Assembly (NCBI GenBank): GCA_017552535.1
Contig: JAFZPV010000028.1
Span: forward strand, 1 to 54,291
DNA length: 54,291 nucleotides
Reading direction: 5' to 3'
From: Clostridia bacterium
Lineage (GTDB): Bacteria; Bacillota; Clostridia; Christensenellales; Aristaeellaceae
Shown: positions 25,698 through 34,432 of the stretch, piece after piece
Position numbering within the stretch: position 1 is the first letter of the stretch
How the letters are laid out: each line of letters starts with the position of its first letter
Made by a program: the position numbers and the translations under genes
Notes under the pieces: generated by a model
Databases searched by the model: none
What the model saw: the letters and a program-made list of their open reading frames with translations, nothing else
What the model was told of the DNA's origin: nothing

Positions 25698-28208
25698 TCA
25701 GCCGTTCAGCCCGAAGACTTGCGCGGCCTTTTCTCGCATTTTGAACTTCTGTATCTTTCCCGCGTCGTTCATGATGAATCTGTCCATGAACCACACGTAG
25801 CGGGGCACTTTGTGGCGGGCCATGTTGGCCTTCACGTAATCCTTTACCTCGTCTTCGGTGAGCGTCATGCCTTCCTTCACGATCACGCAGGCCATGATCT
25901 CTTCGCCGTACTGCTTATCCGGCACGCCGATCACCTGCACGTCGCTCACGGCGGGATGGGTGATCAGGAACTCCTCGATCTCGCGGGGGTAGATGTTCTC
26001 GCCGCCGCGGATGATCATGTCCTTCAGTCGCCCGGTGACGCGGTAGTTGCCGTTTTCGTCCTTGATGCACAGGTCGCCCGTATGCAGCCAGCCGTCCTTG
26101 TCGATGGTCTCGCTGGTGGCGTTGGGCATTTTGTAGTAACCCTTCATCACGTTGTAGCCCCGGGCCACGAACTCTCCCTGCTGCCCCACCGGCAGCTCTT
26201 TGCCTGTGGCCGGGTCCACGATCCGGCACTCCACCTCCGGCAGCGCGCAGCCCACCGTAGTGGTGCGCACGTCCAGGCTGTCGTCGTAGCAGCGGCTCAT
26301 GGTGCATCCGGGCGAGGACTCGGTCTGGCCGTACACGGACACGATGCCCGTCATGTACATCTGGTCAGCGGCCTGCCGCATCACGGATTCCGGGCAGTTA
26401 CTGCCCGCCATGATGCCGGTGCGCATGTGGCTGAAGTCAGTTTTGGGGAAGTCCGGGTGCGACAGCATGGCGATGAACATGGTTGGCACACCGTGGAAGC
26501 ATGTGATCTTTTCGCGGGTGATGCAGTCCAGCGCGGGACCGGGCGAAAAGTACGGCAGCGGGCACATGGTGGCGCCGTGGGTCATGCAGGCCGTCATGGC
26601 CAAAACCATGCCGAAGCAGTGGAACATGGGCACCTGGATCATCATGCGGTCCGCCGTGGAGAGATCCATGCGGTCACCGATGCACTTGCCGTTGTTCACC
26701 ACGCCCCGGTGGGTGAGCATGACGCCCTTGGGGAAACCCGTGGTGCCGGAGGTATACTGCATATTGGCAACGTCGTCGCCTTTCATGTCCGCGGCGCGGC
26801 GCGCCACCTCCTCCAGGGGCACCGAGGCGCCCGCGGCGATGAACTCGTCCCAGGTAAAGCAGCCGTCCATGCGGAAGCCCACGGTGACGATGTTGCGGAG
26901 GAACGGAAGTTTCTTGGAGTGCAGGCCGTTTTCTGGCCGCGTGTCCTTCAGCTCGGGGCAGAGGCGCTGTATCGTATCGACGTAGTTGGAATCGCGGTAA
27001 CCGTCGATCATCACCAGCGTGTGGGTATCGCTCTGGCGCAGAAGGTATTCCGCCTCGGCGATCTTGTACGCCGTGTTCATGGTGACGAGGGTGGCGTTTA
27101 TTTTGGTGGCTGCCCAGAAGGTGATGTACCAGGCCGGCACGTTCGTGGCCCACACGGCCACCTTGGCTCCGGGCTTCACGCCCACGGCGATCAGGGCGCG
27201 GGCGCACCTGTCCACGTCGTCGCGGAACTGTGCGTAGGTGCGCGTATAATCCAGCGTGGTGTATTTAAAGCACAATTGGTCCGGAAACTCCCGCACCATC
27301 GTGTCCAGCACCTGAGGAAAGGTGCAGTCGATCAGCTGGTCGTGCTTCCATACGTAGCGGCCCGTTCCGGCCACGGAGGTATACAGGCGGCTGCGCCAGG
27401 CGGTTTTGGGCTCGTGGTTTTTGACGAACTGGGCAAAATGGGCGTACACCACGTTGGGGTCGTCGACGTCGCTGAGCCAGGCCGGGTCCCATTCCAGGGA
27501 CAGAAAGCCGTCGTAACTGATGGAACGAAGGGCGCTGAACACCTCGTCCATGGGCAGGTCGCCCTCGCCGGGCAGCATGAATTCCACCTCGCCGCCGCGC
27601 ATGACGGAATCCTTGATGTGTACGTGCTTTACGTACGCGCCCAGGTTCGTGATGGTCCTCTGGGGCGTCTCCGAGGCGAAGCGGCAGGTGTTGTGCACGT
27701 CCCACAGGGCGTTCAGGCTGTCCAGGGCGAAAGAATCCAGAAGGGCCGCCAGGCGCGCGGTGTCCGCGTAGATGCCGGCGGTCTCGATCAGAACGGTGAC
27801 GCCCGCCTTCTCCGCCTTTGCGATTACGGCGCGTATCACGCTGCGCACGTTTTCGTCTTCCGCGGAGGCCTCAAGCCCGGTCTGCCTTGCGCGCAGGCGA
27901 ATGTATTCACAGTGCACTTCCGCCGCGAAGGAAATGAGCTCTTCCGCTTCCTTCACGCAGGCGTCGAACTGCTCTTTGTCGGCGGGATTTTTGAGCGCGT
28001 CCACGCAGCTGATGCGTATGCGCTGAGCCGCCATACGGCGCTTGGTGCGGCTGATGAACGCCTGTTCAAAGGGCGCGCCGGGGCCGCTTAAGCGCGCTTC
28101 CCGGATATCGTGGATCTCGATGCCCTCATAGTGCATATCCCTGGCGATGATCTCGTATTCCTGCCAGGGGCAGGAGAGCCAGCCATAGGTAGACAGAGAA
28201 AGCTTCAT
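25698..28208 (-). CDS. Fusion of a TIM-barrel isomerase-like domain with an acyl-CoA synthetase
   Basis: One continuous 836-residue frame. Residues 1-265 form a sugar-phosphate isomerase/epimerase-type (xylose-isomerase-like) barrel. Metal-ligand candidates are intact: Glu142 (LIETAG), Asp170/His172 (WDVHNT), His197 (KHVHIKD) and Glu239 (LEWDP). Residues from about 285 onward form a full adenylate-forming enzyme: MQYTSGTTGFPKGVMLTH (485-500), VYGQTESSPG, GWLHTGDL, GRLKDMIIRGGENIYPREIE and the C-terminal catalytic Lys in GKIQKFKMRE. No stop or frameshift separates the parts, and the linker is about 20 residues. The synthetase half resembles medium/short-chain fatty-acid CoA ligases. Context suggests a branched-chain acid as substrate. 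The barrel's role is unknown. It starts at 28208, three bases after the LeuA-like stop. Confidence 0.9.
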   Translation of the reverse strand: MKLSLSTYGWLSCPWQEYEIIARDMHYEGIEIHDIREARLSGPGAPFEQAFISRTKRRMAAQRIRISCVDALKNPADKEQFDACVKEAEELISFAAEVHCEYIRLRARQTGLEASAEDENVRSVIRAVIAKAEKAGVTVLIETAGIYADTARLAALLDSFALDSLNALWDVHNTCRFASETPQRTITNLGAYVKHVHIKDSVMRGGEVEFMLPGEGDLPMDEVFSALRSISYDGFLSLEWDPAWLSDVDDPNVVYAHFAQFVKNHEPKTAWRSRLYTSVAGTGRYVWKHDQLIDCTFPQVLDTMVREFPDQLCFKYTTLDYTRTYAQFRDDVDRCARALIAVGVKPGAKVAVWATNVPAWYITFWAATKINATLVTMNTAYKIAEAEYLLRQSDTHTLVMIDGYRDSNYVDTIQRLCPELKDTRPENGLHSKKLPFLRNIVTVGFRMDGCFTWDEFIAAGASVPLEEVARRAADMKGDDVANMQYTSGTTGFPKGVMLTHRGVVNNGKCIGDRMDLSTADRMMIQVPMFHCFGMVLAMTACMTHGATMCPLPYFSPGPALDCITREKITCFHGVPTMFIAMLSHPDFPKTDFSHMRTGIMAGSNCPESVMRQAADQMYMTGIVSVYGQTESSPGCTMSRCYDDSLDVRTTTVGCALPEVECRIVDPATGKELPVGQQGEFVARGYNVMKGYYKMPNATSETIDKDGWLHTGDLCIKDENGNYRVTGRLKDMIIRGGENIYPREIEEFLITHPAVSDVQVIGVPDKQYGEEIMACVIVKEGMTLTEDEVKDYVKANMARHKVPRYVWFMDRFIMNDAGKIQKFKMREKAAQVFGLNG

Positions 28209-28211
28209 ACT

Positions 28212-29600
28212 TTAATTCTCCCGGTACACGATCTTGTTGAGGGCGTTGATATACGCGCGGATCGCGGCGCCTACGATGTCTGTGGAAATGCCGCGGCCGG
28301 AATACAGCTTGCCGCCGTCCCGCAGCCTGACCAGCGCTTCGCCTACGGCCTCGTGGCCGCCGGTGACGGAGCGGATGGAGAAATCGTCCAGCTCGTAGTG
28401 ATGGCCGATCAGCTTTTCGATGGCCATGAAGGCCGCGTCGATGGGACCGTCGCCCACAGATATGCCCTGCACGCGCTGGCCGTCCTTGTCCAGCACCACG
28501 TGGGCCGTGGCGGTGATGATGTTGCCGCTGTTCACCACATAGCTCGAAAGCGTGTAGGTGGGCGGCACCTGCAAAGCTACCGCGGCGATGATGGCGTCCA
28601 GCTCCCGGCTGTCCACGGTCTTTTTGCCCGCGATGCTCTGGAAGTGCTCGTATACCTTCGCCAGGTCCTCCTCCGCCAGTTCGTAGCCCAGCAGCACCGC
28701 GGCGCGGGAAACGGCGTGGATGTCGCTGGAAGCGTCCAGCGTCTGGGAAGGCACTTCGGCGGCCTTGACTGGCGCCGTGTTTGCGTTTTCGGCCTCGTGA
28801 TGGCGGGTAAAGTGCTTTACACGCTCCGCCGTGCGGCGGATGGCAGTGACGTCTGTGGAGCAGAATACGCCGATGCCATCGCCTTTGGCCCCAAGGATCT
28901 CAACGAAAATGCGGAAGTCCGGCATGGTCCTGCCCGCACACCTGGCGTACACCAGGGAGGCGCCGGCCTTCACGGCCTCAAACGCGCAGGCTTCGGCCAT
29001 GGACATATCGTCGGAGGCGCATACGCCCAGCGTTTTTTCTTTCAGACAGGGGCAGTTCTGTATGAGCCGGGCAATGAACGCGCCGAATTCGTCCGGCAGC
29101 AGCGTACCCGCGTCATCGGAGATCGTAACCGTCTGAGCGCCGGCCTCCACCGCAGCTTTGACCGCCTGATACAGGAAGGCTTCGTCCGCGCGGGTGGCGT
29201 CCAGGGCTGTGAACTCCACGTCCGCGCAGTTTTTGCGGGCTTCAGCCACGGTATTTTGGATGCTTTCCAGCATTTTGGGCGCCTTCATGTGGGCGCTGTA
29301 CTCCATGCCCACCAGGGAGACGGGCATCTTCACATTGAGGCGGGGGTGTTTTGCGCCCTGCACCGCGGCCCAGGCGGCGGAAACGTTCGTGCTCGTCACC
29401 GGGCAACTGACGATGGACGAAACCGTCTGGGCGCAGATGGTCTTAACCAGGATCTCATCGCTTTTTTCGCCGTTCAGGGGGCAGGTCTCGATGATGTCCG
29501 TACCGATCGCGTCCAGCAGTCGGGCCGTTTCCAGTTTTTCCCGGAAGTTCATGCCCTGGGAGTTTGAAAGCGTTGCTTCTGCAATGAAGACCTTTCTCAT
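28212..29600 (-). CDS. Isopropylmalate-synthase-like protein without catalytic residues, with LeuA regulatory domain
   Basis: This 462-residue protein aligns by eye along a DRE-TIM metallolyase (LeuA/CimA) barrel, but the active site is altered. Where LeuA has TLRDGEQ, this protein reads TLSNSQG. Where LeuA has the metal-binding HCHND, it reads CASDD. The NGIGERAGN segment reads ARCAGRTMP. The Arg, Asp and two His needed for acetyl-CoA condensation are thus missing. Residues from about 320 to the end keep a LeuA dimer/allosteric domain, ending SGRGISTDIVGAAIRAYINA, where leucine binds in LeuA. It may be a leucine-sensing or scaffold protein, or an enzyme with new chemistry. The start is ATG 29600 after AAGGAGC, 20 bases past the T-box terminator. 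Confidence 0.8.
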   Translation of the reverse strand: MRKVFIAEATLSNSQGMNFREKLETARLLDAIGTDIIETCPLNGEKSDEILVKTICAQTVSSIVSCPVTSTNVSAAWAAVQGAKHPRLNVKMPVSLVGMEYSAHMKAPKMLESIQNTVAEARKNCADVEFTALDATRADEAFLYQAVKAAVEAGAQTVTISDDAGTLLPDEFGAFIARLIQNCPCLKEKTLGVCASDDMSMAEACAFEAVKAGASLVYARCAGRTMPDFRIFVEILGAKGDGIGVFCSTDVTAIRRTAERVKHFTRHHEAENANTAPVKAAEVPSQTLDASSDIHAVSRAAVLLGYELAEEDLAKVYEHFQSIAGKKTVDSRELDAIIAAVALQVPPTYTLSSYVVNSGNIITATAHVVLDKDGQRVQGISVGDGPIDAAFMAIEKLIGHHYELDDFSIRSVTGGHEAVGEALVRLRDGGKLYSGRGISTDIVGAAIRAYINALNKIVYREN

Positions 29601-29619
29601 TGACTGTGCTCCTTACATG

Positions 29620-29850
29620 AAAAACGCCCCGGAACGCTGTTCCGGGGCGAGTTGATCGCGGTACCACCCGAATTACCGGCAGATGCCGGCATCTCATTGC
29701 CTGTAACGGCGGCTGCCGTGACCCCCTACTTTTTTTCGGAAGCCCCGCTCCGGAACGAGACGAATACGCGCCCTCTGCCGGCTCTCACCCGCCGCCGGCT
29801 CTCTGAAAGACCGCACGCAGACGATTTTCCTTCATCGCGTTTCAAAAGAA
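29620..29850 (-). promoter_or_regulatory. T-box leader, probable leucine (CUC) specifier
   Basis: On the minus strand the leader shows a GATGAAGGA motif (about 29838), the AGAGAGCCGG...GAGAGCCGG Stem I apex, a GGAGC segment, the T-box proper GGGTGGTACCGCG (29669-29657) and an 11-bp terminator stem CGCCCCGGAAC/GTTCCGGGGCG (29649-29625) followed by TTTTT. Uncharged tRNA pairs with the T-box region and lets transcription proceed. The specifier is best placed at CTC (29759-29757), which precedes a purine and lies five bases before GGAGC; other triplets are not excluded. It controls the LeuA-like/acyl-CoA synthetase/IlvE/VOR operon. Confidence 0.9.
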
Positions 29851-29857
29851 TGGGAGA

Positions 29858-29886
29858 AATATACCATGTTCCTGCAAAAAAGTCAA
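29858..29886 (-). promoter_or_regulatory. Promoter of the T-box operon
   Basis: TTGACT (29886-29881) and TATATT (29863-29858) are separated by 17 bases on the minus strand, directly upstream of the T-box leader. Confidence 0.8.
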
Positions 29887-29996
29887 TCGAATAGCGGTTT
29901 TTTTACAAAATCTCCCGCAAAAAGACGCTTTTGGTTCCGGGCGGGTGCATTTGGCCGATCCTGGCTGTTTCATTTGTATTATATTTTGTTTCAAGC

Positions 29997-30025
29997 TTGT
30001 AATAAACTTTGCGGAGTGGTATAAT
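29997..30025 (+). promoter_or_regulatory. Promoter of the Big_2/caspase-like gene
   Basis: TTGTAA (29997-30002), 17 bases, then a perfect TATAAT (30020-30025), 27 bases before the ATG at 30052, which has AGGAGG at 30042-30047. It diverges from the T-box promoter. Confidence 0.75.
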
Positions 30026-30051
30026 AATATCGGATAATTATAGGAGGAACC

Positions 30052-33000
30052 ATGAGTACTTTCAAACGCGCGCTCTGCCTGCTGCTGGCCCTTTGGCTGA
30101 CGGTTTGCGCGAGCGCAGAGATATTTGAGCTGCCGGGCAGCATCCGGGTTTTGGAGAGCGGCGCCTTTGAAGGCATCCGCTTTGAGGACGGTGTGTTTCT
30201 GCCCGATTCGCTCACCAAGATCGCTCCGGACGCCTTCAGTGAAAACGTGTTTTACGGCCTGAAGGGAGGCACAGCTCAGCGCTATGCCGAAAGCCGGGGA
30301 TATACCTTCCGCGCCGTGGACGTGGAAAACGTACGGGTGGAGTCGCCCGCCTTCGTTTCGCCGTACCGGCCCTTCGCCGTCAAGGCCGAAGCGGACTGCC
30401 TCGTGCCGCTGTCCTACACCGCCGAGGTCTTTCTGGACGGCGCGACAGTCTGCACGAGCGAATCAGGCGAATCAGGCGAACTGTATATCACCTTGTATGA
30501 AAGCGGCCTGTACGGCGTGCGCGTGACCGCTTACAACAAATGGGCCCGGGCGGAAGCGTACTTTGAAGACGAATTCGAGGTATACCCGCCGATACAGCTC
30601 ATACAGCCTGGCTGGACGGTAAAGGTCGGCGACAGTTTCCGTCCGGTGGACGAGGCCGAAGATCGGAGCGTGAGCCTGAGCTGCGGCAAGGACGGCCTGA
30701 AGATCGAAGGCGGCCAGGTGACCGCTCTGGCGCTTGGGTCCTATACCGTGACCGCGCAGGCCGAATACGAAGGCGTCACCATATATACCGATTTCACGGT
30801 AAGCGTAGTGGTGCCCGTGGAAAGCCTCACGCTGGACAAAGCGGATGCAGTTCTGTACGTAGGCGAGACCTTTACGCCTGCCGTCACCGTGCTGCCGGAA
30901 GAGGCCGGCGATTGCGTGCTTGCGTGGCGGTCTTCCGATCCCCATGTGGCCCAGGTCACACCGGAGGGCGAGATCCGGGCGCTGGCGCAGGGCGAATGCA
31001 CCGTGTACGCAACTACCTTCGACGCCGAGGCCGCGATCTCGGTCCAGGTGAAGGTCCCATGCGAGGAGATACGCATCCTTCCCCCGGATTCCACTGTGCT
31101 TACAAAGGGAAAAACGCTCAGGCTGCATTACGAAGCCCTGCCGGAGTACGCGGACGACTTCGCCGCCGAGTGGTCGAGCTCGGACGAAAGCGTGCTTACG
31201 GTGAATCCCCAGACCGGACTGGTCACGGCGCTTGCCCCCAGCAGCGCCTGGGTGACAGCCTCGCTGTGCGCCGACAGTTCCGTTTCTGACCGAATACTGA
31301 TCACCGTGGCTGAAGGCGCAGAGGATATCGAAGCCGCTGTACCCGAAATCATGTATGCCGGCGATCAGGTACAGATCGCGGCACAGATCGTGCCCCAAAG
31401 CGCTTCCGGCACGCAGGTGACCTTCGCCGTCAGCGACGAAAGCATACTCAATGTAAGTGAAGACGGCCTTCTGACTGCCCTCGCGCCGGGACGTGCCCGC
31501 CTCACGCTGGGGGCCGATCCTGCGGAAAAGCATTTTGACATCACGGTGTATGCCCGCTGTGAAGAAATCACCGGACGACTGAGTGACATATACCTGAACC
31601 CCGGCATGAGCATCGGCCTTTCAGAGCTCGTTCAGTTCGCGCCGGCCTGCTGCCTTACGGACAGCGCCGTCTTCGCTTCCTCCGATCCCGCGGTGGCGCA
31701 GACGGACGAAAGCGGGCGCCTCACAGCCGTGGCCGCGGGCGAATGCACCGTCACCGTATCGCTGGACGGTTTGAGCGCAGTCTTCCATGTGCACACCGTG
31801 ACGGACGGCAAGGTGATCTCAAGCCTGTCCGTATCGCCGACTTACGCAGTCTTGACGCCGGGCGCCACCGCCAAAATGGTTCCCGCCATGGGCAGTCCCG
31901 CCGCGAAATACAAAAAGGGCAGCTGGTACAGCGCAGATCCGGACGTAGTAAAGGTGGAGCAGACCGCCTCCGACGGCACCGTTACCGTCAGGGCCCTCTC
32001 CCCCGGCACCGCGAAGGTGTACGTGGTATCTTCAAGCGGCCTTACGGCATACGGCACAGTGGTGGTCAATCCCATCGCGGTGAAAAAGCTTACCCTGCAG
32101 GCGCCTGCCTACGCGCTGTATCCGGGCGAAAGCGCCGTGATCCGGGTGACAAGCGAACCTGCGGGCGCGGACCTCAGCGAACTGGTGATGTATTCCTCCG
32201 ACCCGTCTGTGGCAGCTGTGGACGACGACGGAACGCTTTATGCCGTTGGCGCGGGCGAATGCGAGATATTCGCAAGCTGCCTGGGCGCCGCCGCCTCCTG
32301 CCGCGTTCAGGTGAACGGGCGGATGATGACAGACGCGTCCCTGACCCAGGGAAGCATGAACGGCCTTGCGGGCGAAAGCGCCAGGATCGAATACTTCTTT
32401 GCTCCGCCGGACGCCTCCCCCGCCTCCTTCACCTGGACCAGCTCCGACGAGAGCGTTGCCCGCGTGGACGCGCGCAGCGGCGTGGTGAGCTTTATTTCCC
32501 AGGGCACTGCCCTGATCAGCGGCGCGGCCTCGGACGGCAGCGGGCTGTACCTGGAGCTGCCTGTCACTGTGAGCGAGATCCCCGTGCGGGCCCTGTGGCT
32601 GGATGCAGATGAACTGACGCTGTCCAGCGGGGATAAATACGCGCTCAGCTATACCGTATATCCCTCGTACGCCTCTTACGCCGAGGCGGAATTCGAGTCC
32701 TCCGACGAGAGCGTGGCCCGCGTGGACGAAAACGGCGTGGTCACCGCCCTTCGCGCAGGCAGCGCGGATATCTTCGTCACGGCAGGCCGCGGCGAATACG
32801 CCGTCACCCGCAGCGTTTCCGTCACGGTGACGCGCACATCCACCGCGGAATACCGCGCGCTCATCATGGGCCAGTTCACCGTATCGGGCGCCGAGGGCTA
32901 CCTGCCCTTCAGCACCAACGGCACCCAGGGCGTCTACGACTCCTTCAGCCGCAGCGTTCTGGACGGCGCGGCATACCGCATCAAATTCATGCCCGCCAGC

Positions 33001-33636
33001 CCCAGCCTGGAGAGCTTCCGCTCCGCCATCCGGCAGCTGGCTTCCCAGGCAGACGAAGACGACGTGACCGTGATCTATGCCCTGACCCACGGCTCCTATA
33101 CGCCGGCGGGCGGCTACTATCTGGCCTTCTCCGGCGGAAACGCCTACTATGCCGATACCCTGATCAACGATGTAACCGCCATCTCCGGCCACGTAGTGCT
33201 GGTGCTGTGCACCTGCCATTCGGGCCGCGTATTCTCCTGCCAGGCACTTCAGAACGTGATGGCGGCAGGCGGCGCATACACGGGCACCAACGGCCCGGGC
33301 AGGCTCAGCGTGATCTGCTCCTCCACCGACACGCGCTCTTCCTACTACAACACTGCCAACACGCGGGAAAGCTACGATTTCTTCACCAAGGCTTTCACCC
33401 GCGCGCTGGGCTGGGATATGATCGCCGACAGCGCGGTGAGCGTTGCGGCGGACGCGGGCGGAGACGGAAAGGTGACGCTGAGCGAGCTCTATGCGTACTG
33501 CTCCGTGCAGACGCAAAACCTGATCGCGCGGTTTTTGCAGCTGAACGGCACGGCCCATTTCTCCGGAAATCAGAATCAGTACCCCTCCCGCTTCATCGCT
33601 TCCGGAGACGAAGACCTGGCGATCCTGGAAAGGTAG
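30052..33636 (+). CDS. Secreted Big_2-repeat protein with C-terminal caspase-like peptidase domain
   Basis: This 1194-residue protein has a signal peptide (cleavage near CASA-EIF). A short BspA-like leucine-rich segment follows (GSIRVLESGAFEGIR, LTKIAPDAF), then eight to nine Big_2-type immunoglobulin repeats from about residue 180 to 930. Each repeat carries a SSD(E/P)xVxxV motif and a G-x-AxGxxTV ending. The last 260 residues look like a clan CD cysteine peptidase: His1013 in ALTHGSY and Cys1055 in LVLCTCHSG, the metacaspase/clostripain dyad pattern. Asp1134 opens DAGGDGKVTLSEL, an EF-hand-like calcium loop. No LPXTG or transmembrane anchor is seen. Surface proteolysis or self-processing is likely; the target is unknown. 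Confidence 0.85.
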   Translation: MSTFKRALCLLLALWLTVCASAEIFELPGSIRVLESGAFEGIRFEDGVFLPDSLTKIAPDAFSENVFYGLKGGTAQRYAESRGYTFRAVDVENVRVESPAFVSPYRPFAVKAEADCLVPLSYTAEVFLDGATVCTSESGESGELYITLYESGLYGVRVTAYNKWARAEAYFEDEFEVYPPIQLIQPGWTVKVGDSFRPVDEAEDRSVSLSCGKDGLKIEGGQVTALALGSYTVTAQAEYEGVTIYTDFTVSVVVPVESLTLDKADAVLYVGETFTPAVTVLPEEAGDCVLAWRSSDPHVAQVTPEGEIRALAQGECTVYATTFDAEAAISVQVKVPCEEIRILPPDSTVLTKGKTLRLHYEALPEYADDFAAEWSSSDESVLTVNPQTGLVTALAPSSAWVTASLCADSSVSDRILITVAEGAEDIEAAVPEIMYAGDQVQIAAQIVPQSASGTQVTFAVSDESILNVSEDGLLTALAPGRARLTLGADPAEKHFDITVYARCEEITGRLSDIYLNPGMSIGLSELVQFAPACCLTDSAVFASSDPAVAQTDESGRLTAVAAGECTVTVSLDGLSAVFHVHTVTDGKVISSLSVSPTYAVLTPGATAKMVPAMGSPAAKYKKGSWYSADPDVVKVEQTASDGTVTVRALSPGTAKVYVVSSSGLTAYGTVVVNPIAVKKLTLQAPAYALYPGESAVIRVTSEPAGADLSELVMYSSDPSVAAVDDDGTLYAVGAGECEIFASCLGAAASCRVQVNGRMMTDASLTQGSMNGLAGESARIEYFFAPPDASPASFTWTSSDESVARVDARSGVVSFISQGTALISGAASDGSGLYLELPVTVSEIPVRALWLDADELTLSSGDKYALSYTVYPSYASYAEAEFESSDESVARVDENGVVTALRAGSADIFVTAGRGEYAVTRSVSVTVTRTSTAEYRALIMGQFTVSGAEGYLPFSTNGTQGVYDSFSRSVLDGAAYRIKFMPASPSLESFRSAIRQLASQADEDDVTVIYALTHGSYTPAGGYYLAFSGGNAYYADTLINDVTAISGHVVLVLCTCHSGRVFSCQALQNVMAAGGAYTGTNGPGRLSVICSSTDTRSSYYNTANTRESYDFFTKAFTRALGWDMIADSAVSVAADAGGDGKVTLSELYAYCSVQTQNLIARFLQLNGTAHFSGNQNQYPSRFIASGDEDLAILER

Positions 33637-33644
33637 GTGTTTTT

Positions 33645-33872
33645 ATGCGGTGTTCCTGTCAGGTGTGCGGCACGTACATGACCCAGTCCGAAGGGCTGGA
33701 AAAGGGCTGCGTATGCCCCAACTGCCTCACCCGGTGCAAGCAGTGTCTGGGCACCGACAGCGTGGTCCCCAGGGATCAGCTGAAGCAGGCGGCGATGCTG
33801 TTTTTGATGAAGGCCCGGAAAGAGGAGGAAGGCGCGGATGAAGCTGACGAACGCGACCCCTATCGAGACTGA
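33645..33872 (+). CDS. Small zinc-ribbon protein
   Basis: This 75-residue protein has three Cys-x-x-Cys-type pairs in its first 35 residues (CSCQVC, CVCPNC, CKQC), enough for one or two zinc sites, and a charged helical tail. The ATG at 33645 follows AAGGTAGG eight bases after the peptidase stop. Its end overlaps the CYTH gene start by 35 bases, so all three genes are probably co-transcribed. Function is unknown. The overlap and small size make it less certain than its neighbours. Confidence 0.6.
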   Translation: MRCSCQVCGTYMTQSEGLEKGCVCPNCLTRCKQCLGTDSVVPRDQLKQAAMLFLMKARKEEEGADEADERDPYRD

Positions 33873-34353
33873 GCGCAAATTCCTCATCCGAAAGCCGGAC
33901 GGTGCTTTTCTCGCCGCGCTTGAAGGCTGCACGGTATCCGATATCACGCAGACGTATCTTCTGAACGAAGACGGCAATACGGAGCGCGTGCGCCGGCGCG
34001 TATACGCGGACAGAACCGTATACACCCACACCGTCAAAAAGCGCATATCCCCCATGTCCGCGCTGGAACAGGAGCGCGAGATCAGCCCGGACGAATACGC
34101 CCGCCTGCTGACCCGCGCCGACCCTGCGCGCAGGCCCATCATCAAAACGCGCTACGCCGTACCCTACGCGGGTCACACGGCAGAGATCGACGTATACCCC
34201 TTCTGGAACCGCCAGGCGGTGCTGGAGATCGAGCTTCAAAGCGAAAACGACGGCGTGCCCCTGCCGGATTTCGTGACCGTCATCCGCGAAGTGACCGGCG
34301 ACCACAGCTACTCCAACAACAGCCTGAGCCTGAAGGTGCCCGAAGAGGACTGA
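33838..34353 (+). CDS. CYTH domain protein (triphosphate tunnel family)
   Basis: This 171-residue protein shows the CYTH ExExK signature as Glu10, Glu12 and Lys14 in IETERKFLI. It also shows alternating Arg/Lys/Glu strand residues of a triphosphate tunnel (TERVRRRVY, HTVKKRI, RPIIKTRYAV, AEIDVYPFW, LEIELQSE). Bacterial members hydrolyse inorganic triphosphate or nucleoside triphosphates; some make cAMP. AGGAGG lies nine bases before the ATG. A terminator follows at 34381. Why it is joined to a secreted peptidase gene is unclear. Confidence 0.9.
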   Translation: MKLTNATPIETERKFLIRKPDGAFLAALEGCTVSDITQTYLLNEDGNTERVRRRVYADRTVYTHTVKKRISPMSALEQEREISPDEYARLLTRADPARRPIIKTRYAVPYAGHTAEIDVYPFWNRQAVLEIELQSENDGVPLPDFVTVIREVTGDHSYSNNSLSLKVPEED

Positions 34354-34380
34354 CGGTCTTTATTGCCCGCAGGATATGAC

Positions 34381-34413
34381 GATGCCCGGACGTCGGTATG
34401 ACGCCCGGGCATC
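34381..34413 (+). terminator. Terminator after the CYTH gene
   Basis: GATGCCCGG/CCGGGCATC make a 9-bp stem, extended by CGTC/GACG past a mismatch, with loop GGTAT. It is followed by TTAGTTATAT. It sits between converging genes (CYTH stop 34353, GH106-like stop 34433). The T run is weak. Confidence 0.65.
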
Positions 34414-34432
34414 TTAGTTATATAGGTTTACC

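Noticed and set aside
25491-28091. An 866-codon open frame on the plus strand
   Set aside because: It is antisense to the TIM/acyl-CoA-synthetase fusion, whose motifs are unmistakable; the plus frame has no recognisable domain.
28212-29600. Calling this gene leuA (2-isopropylmalate synthase)
   Set aside because: The fold and regulatory domain fit, but the catalytic Arg, Asp and metal-binding His residues are absent, so the enzyme name is not supported.
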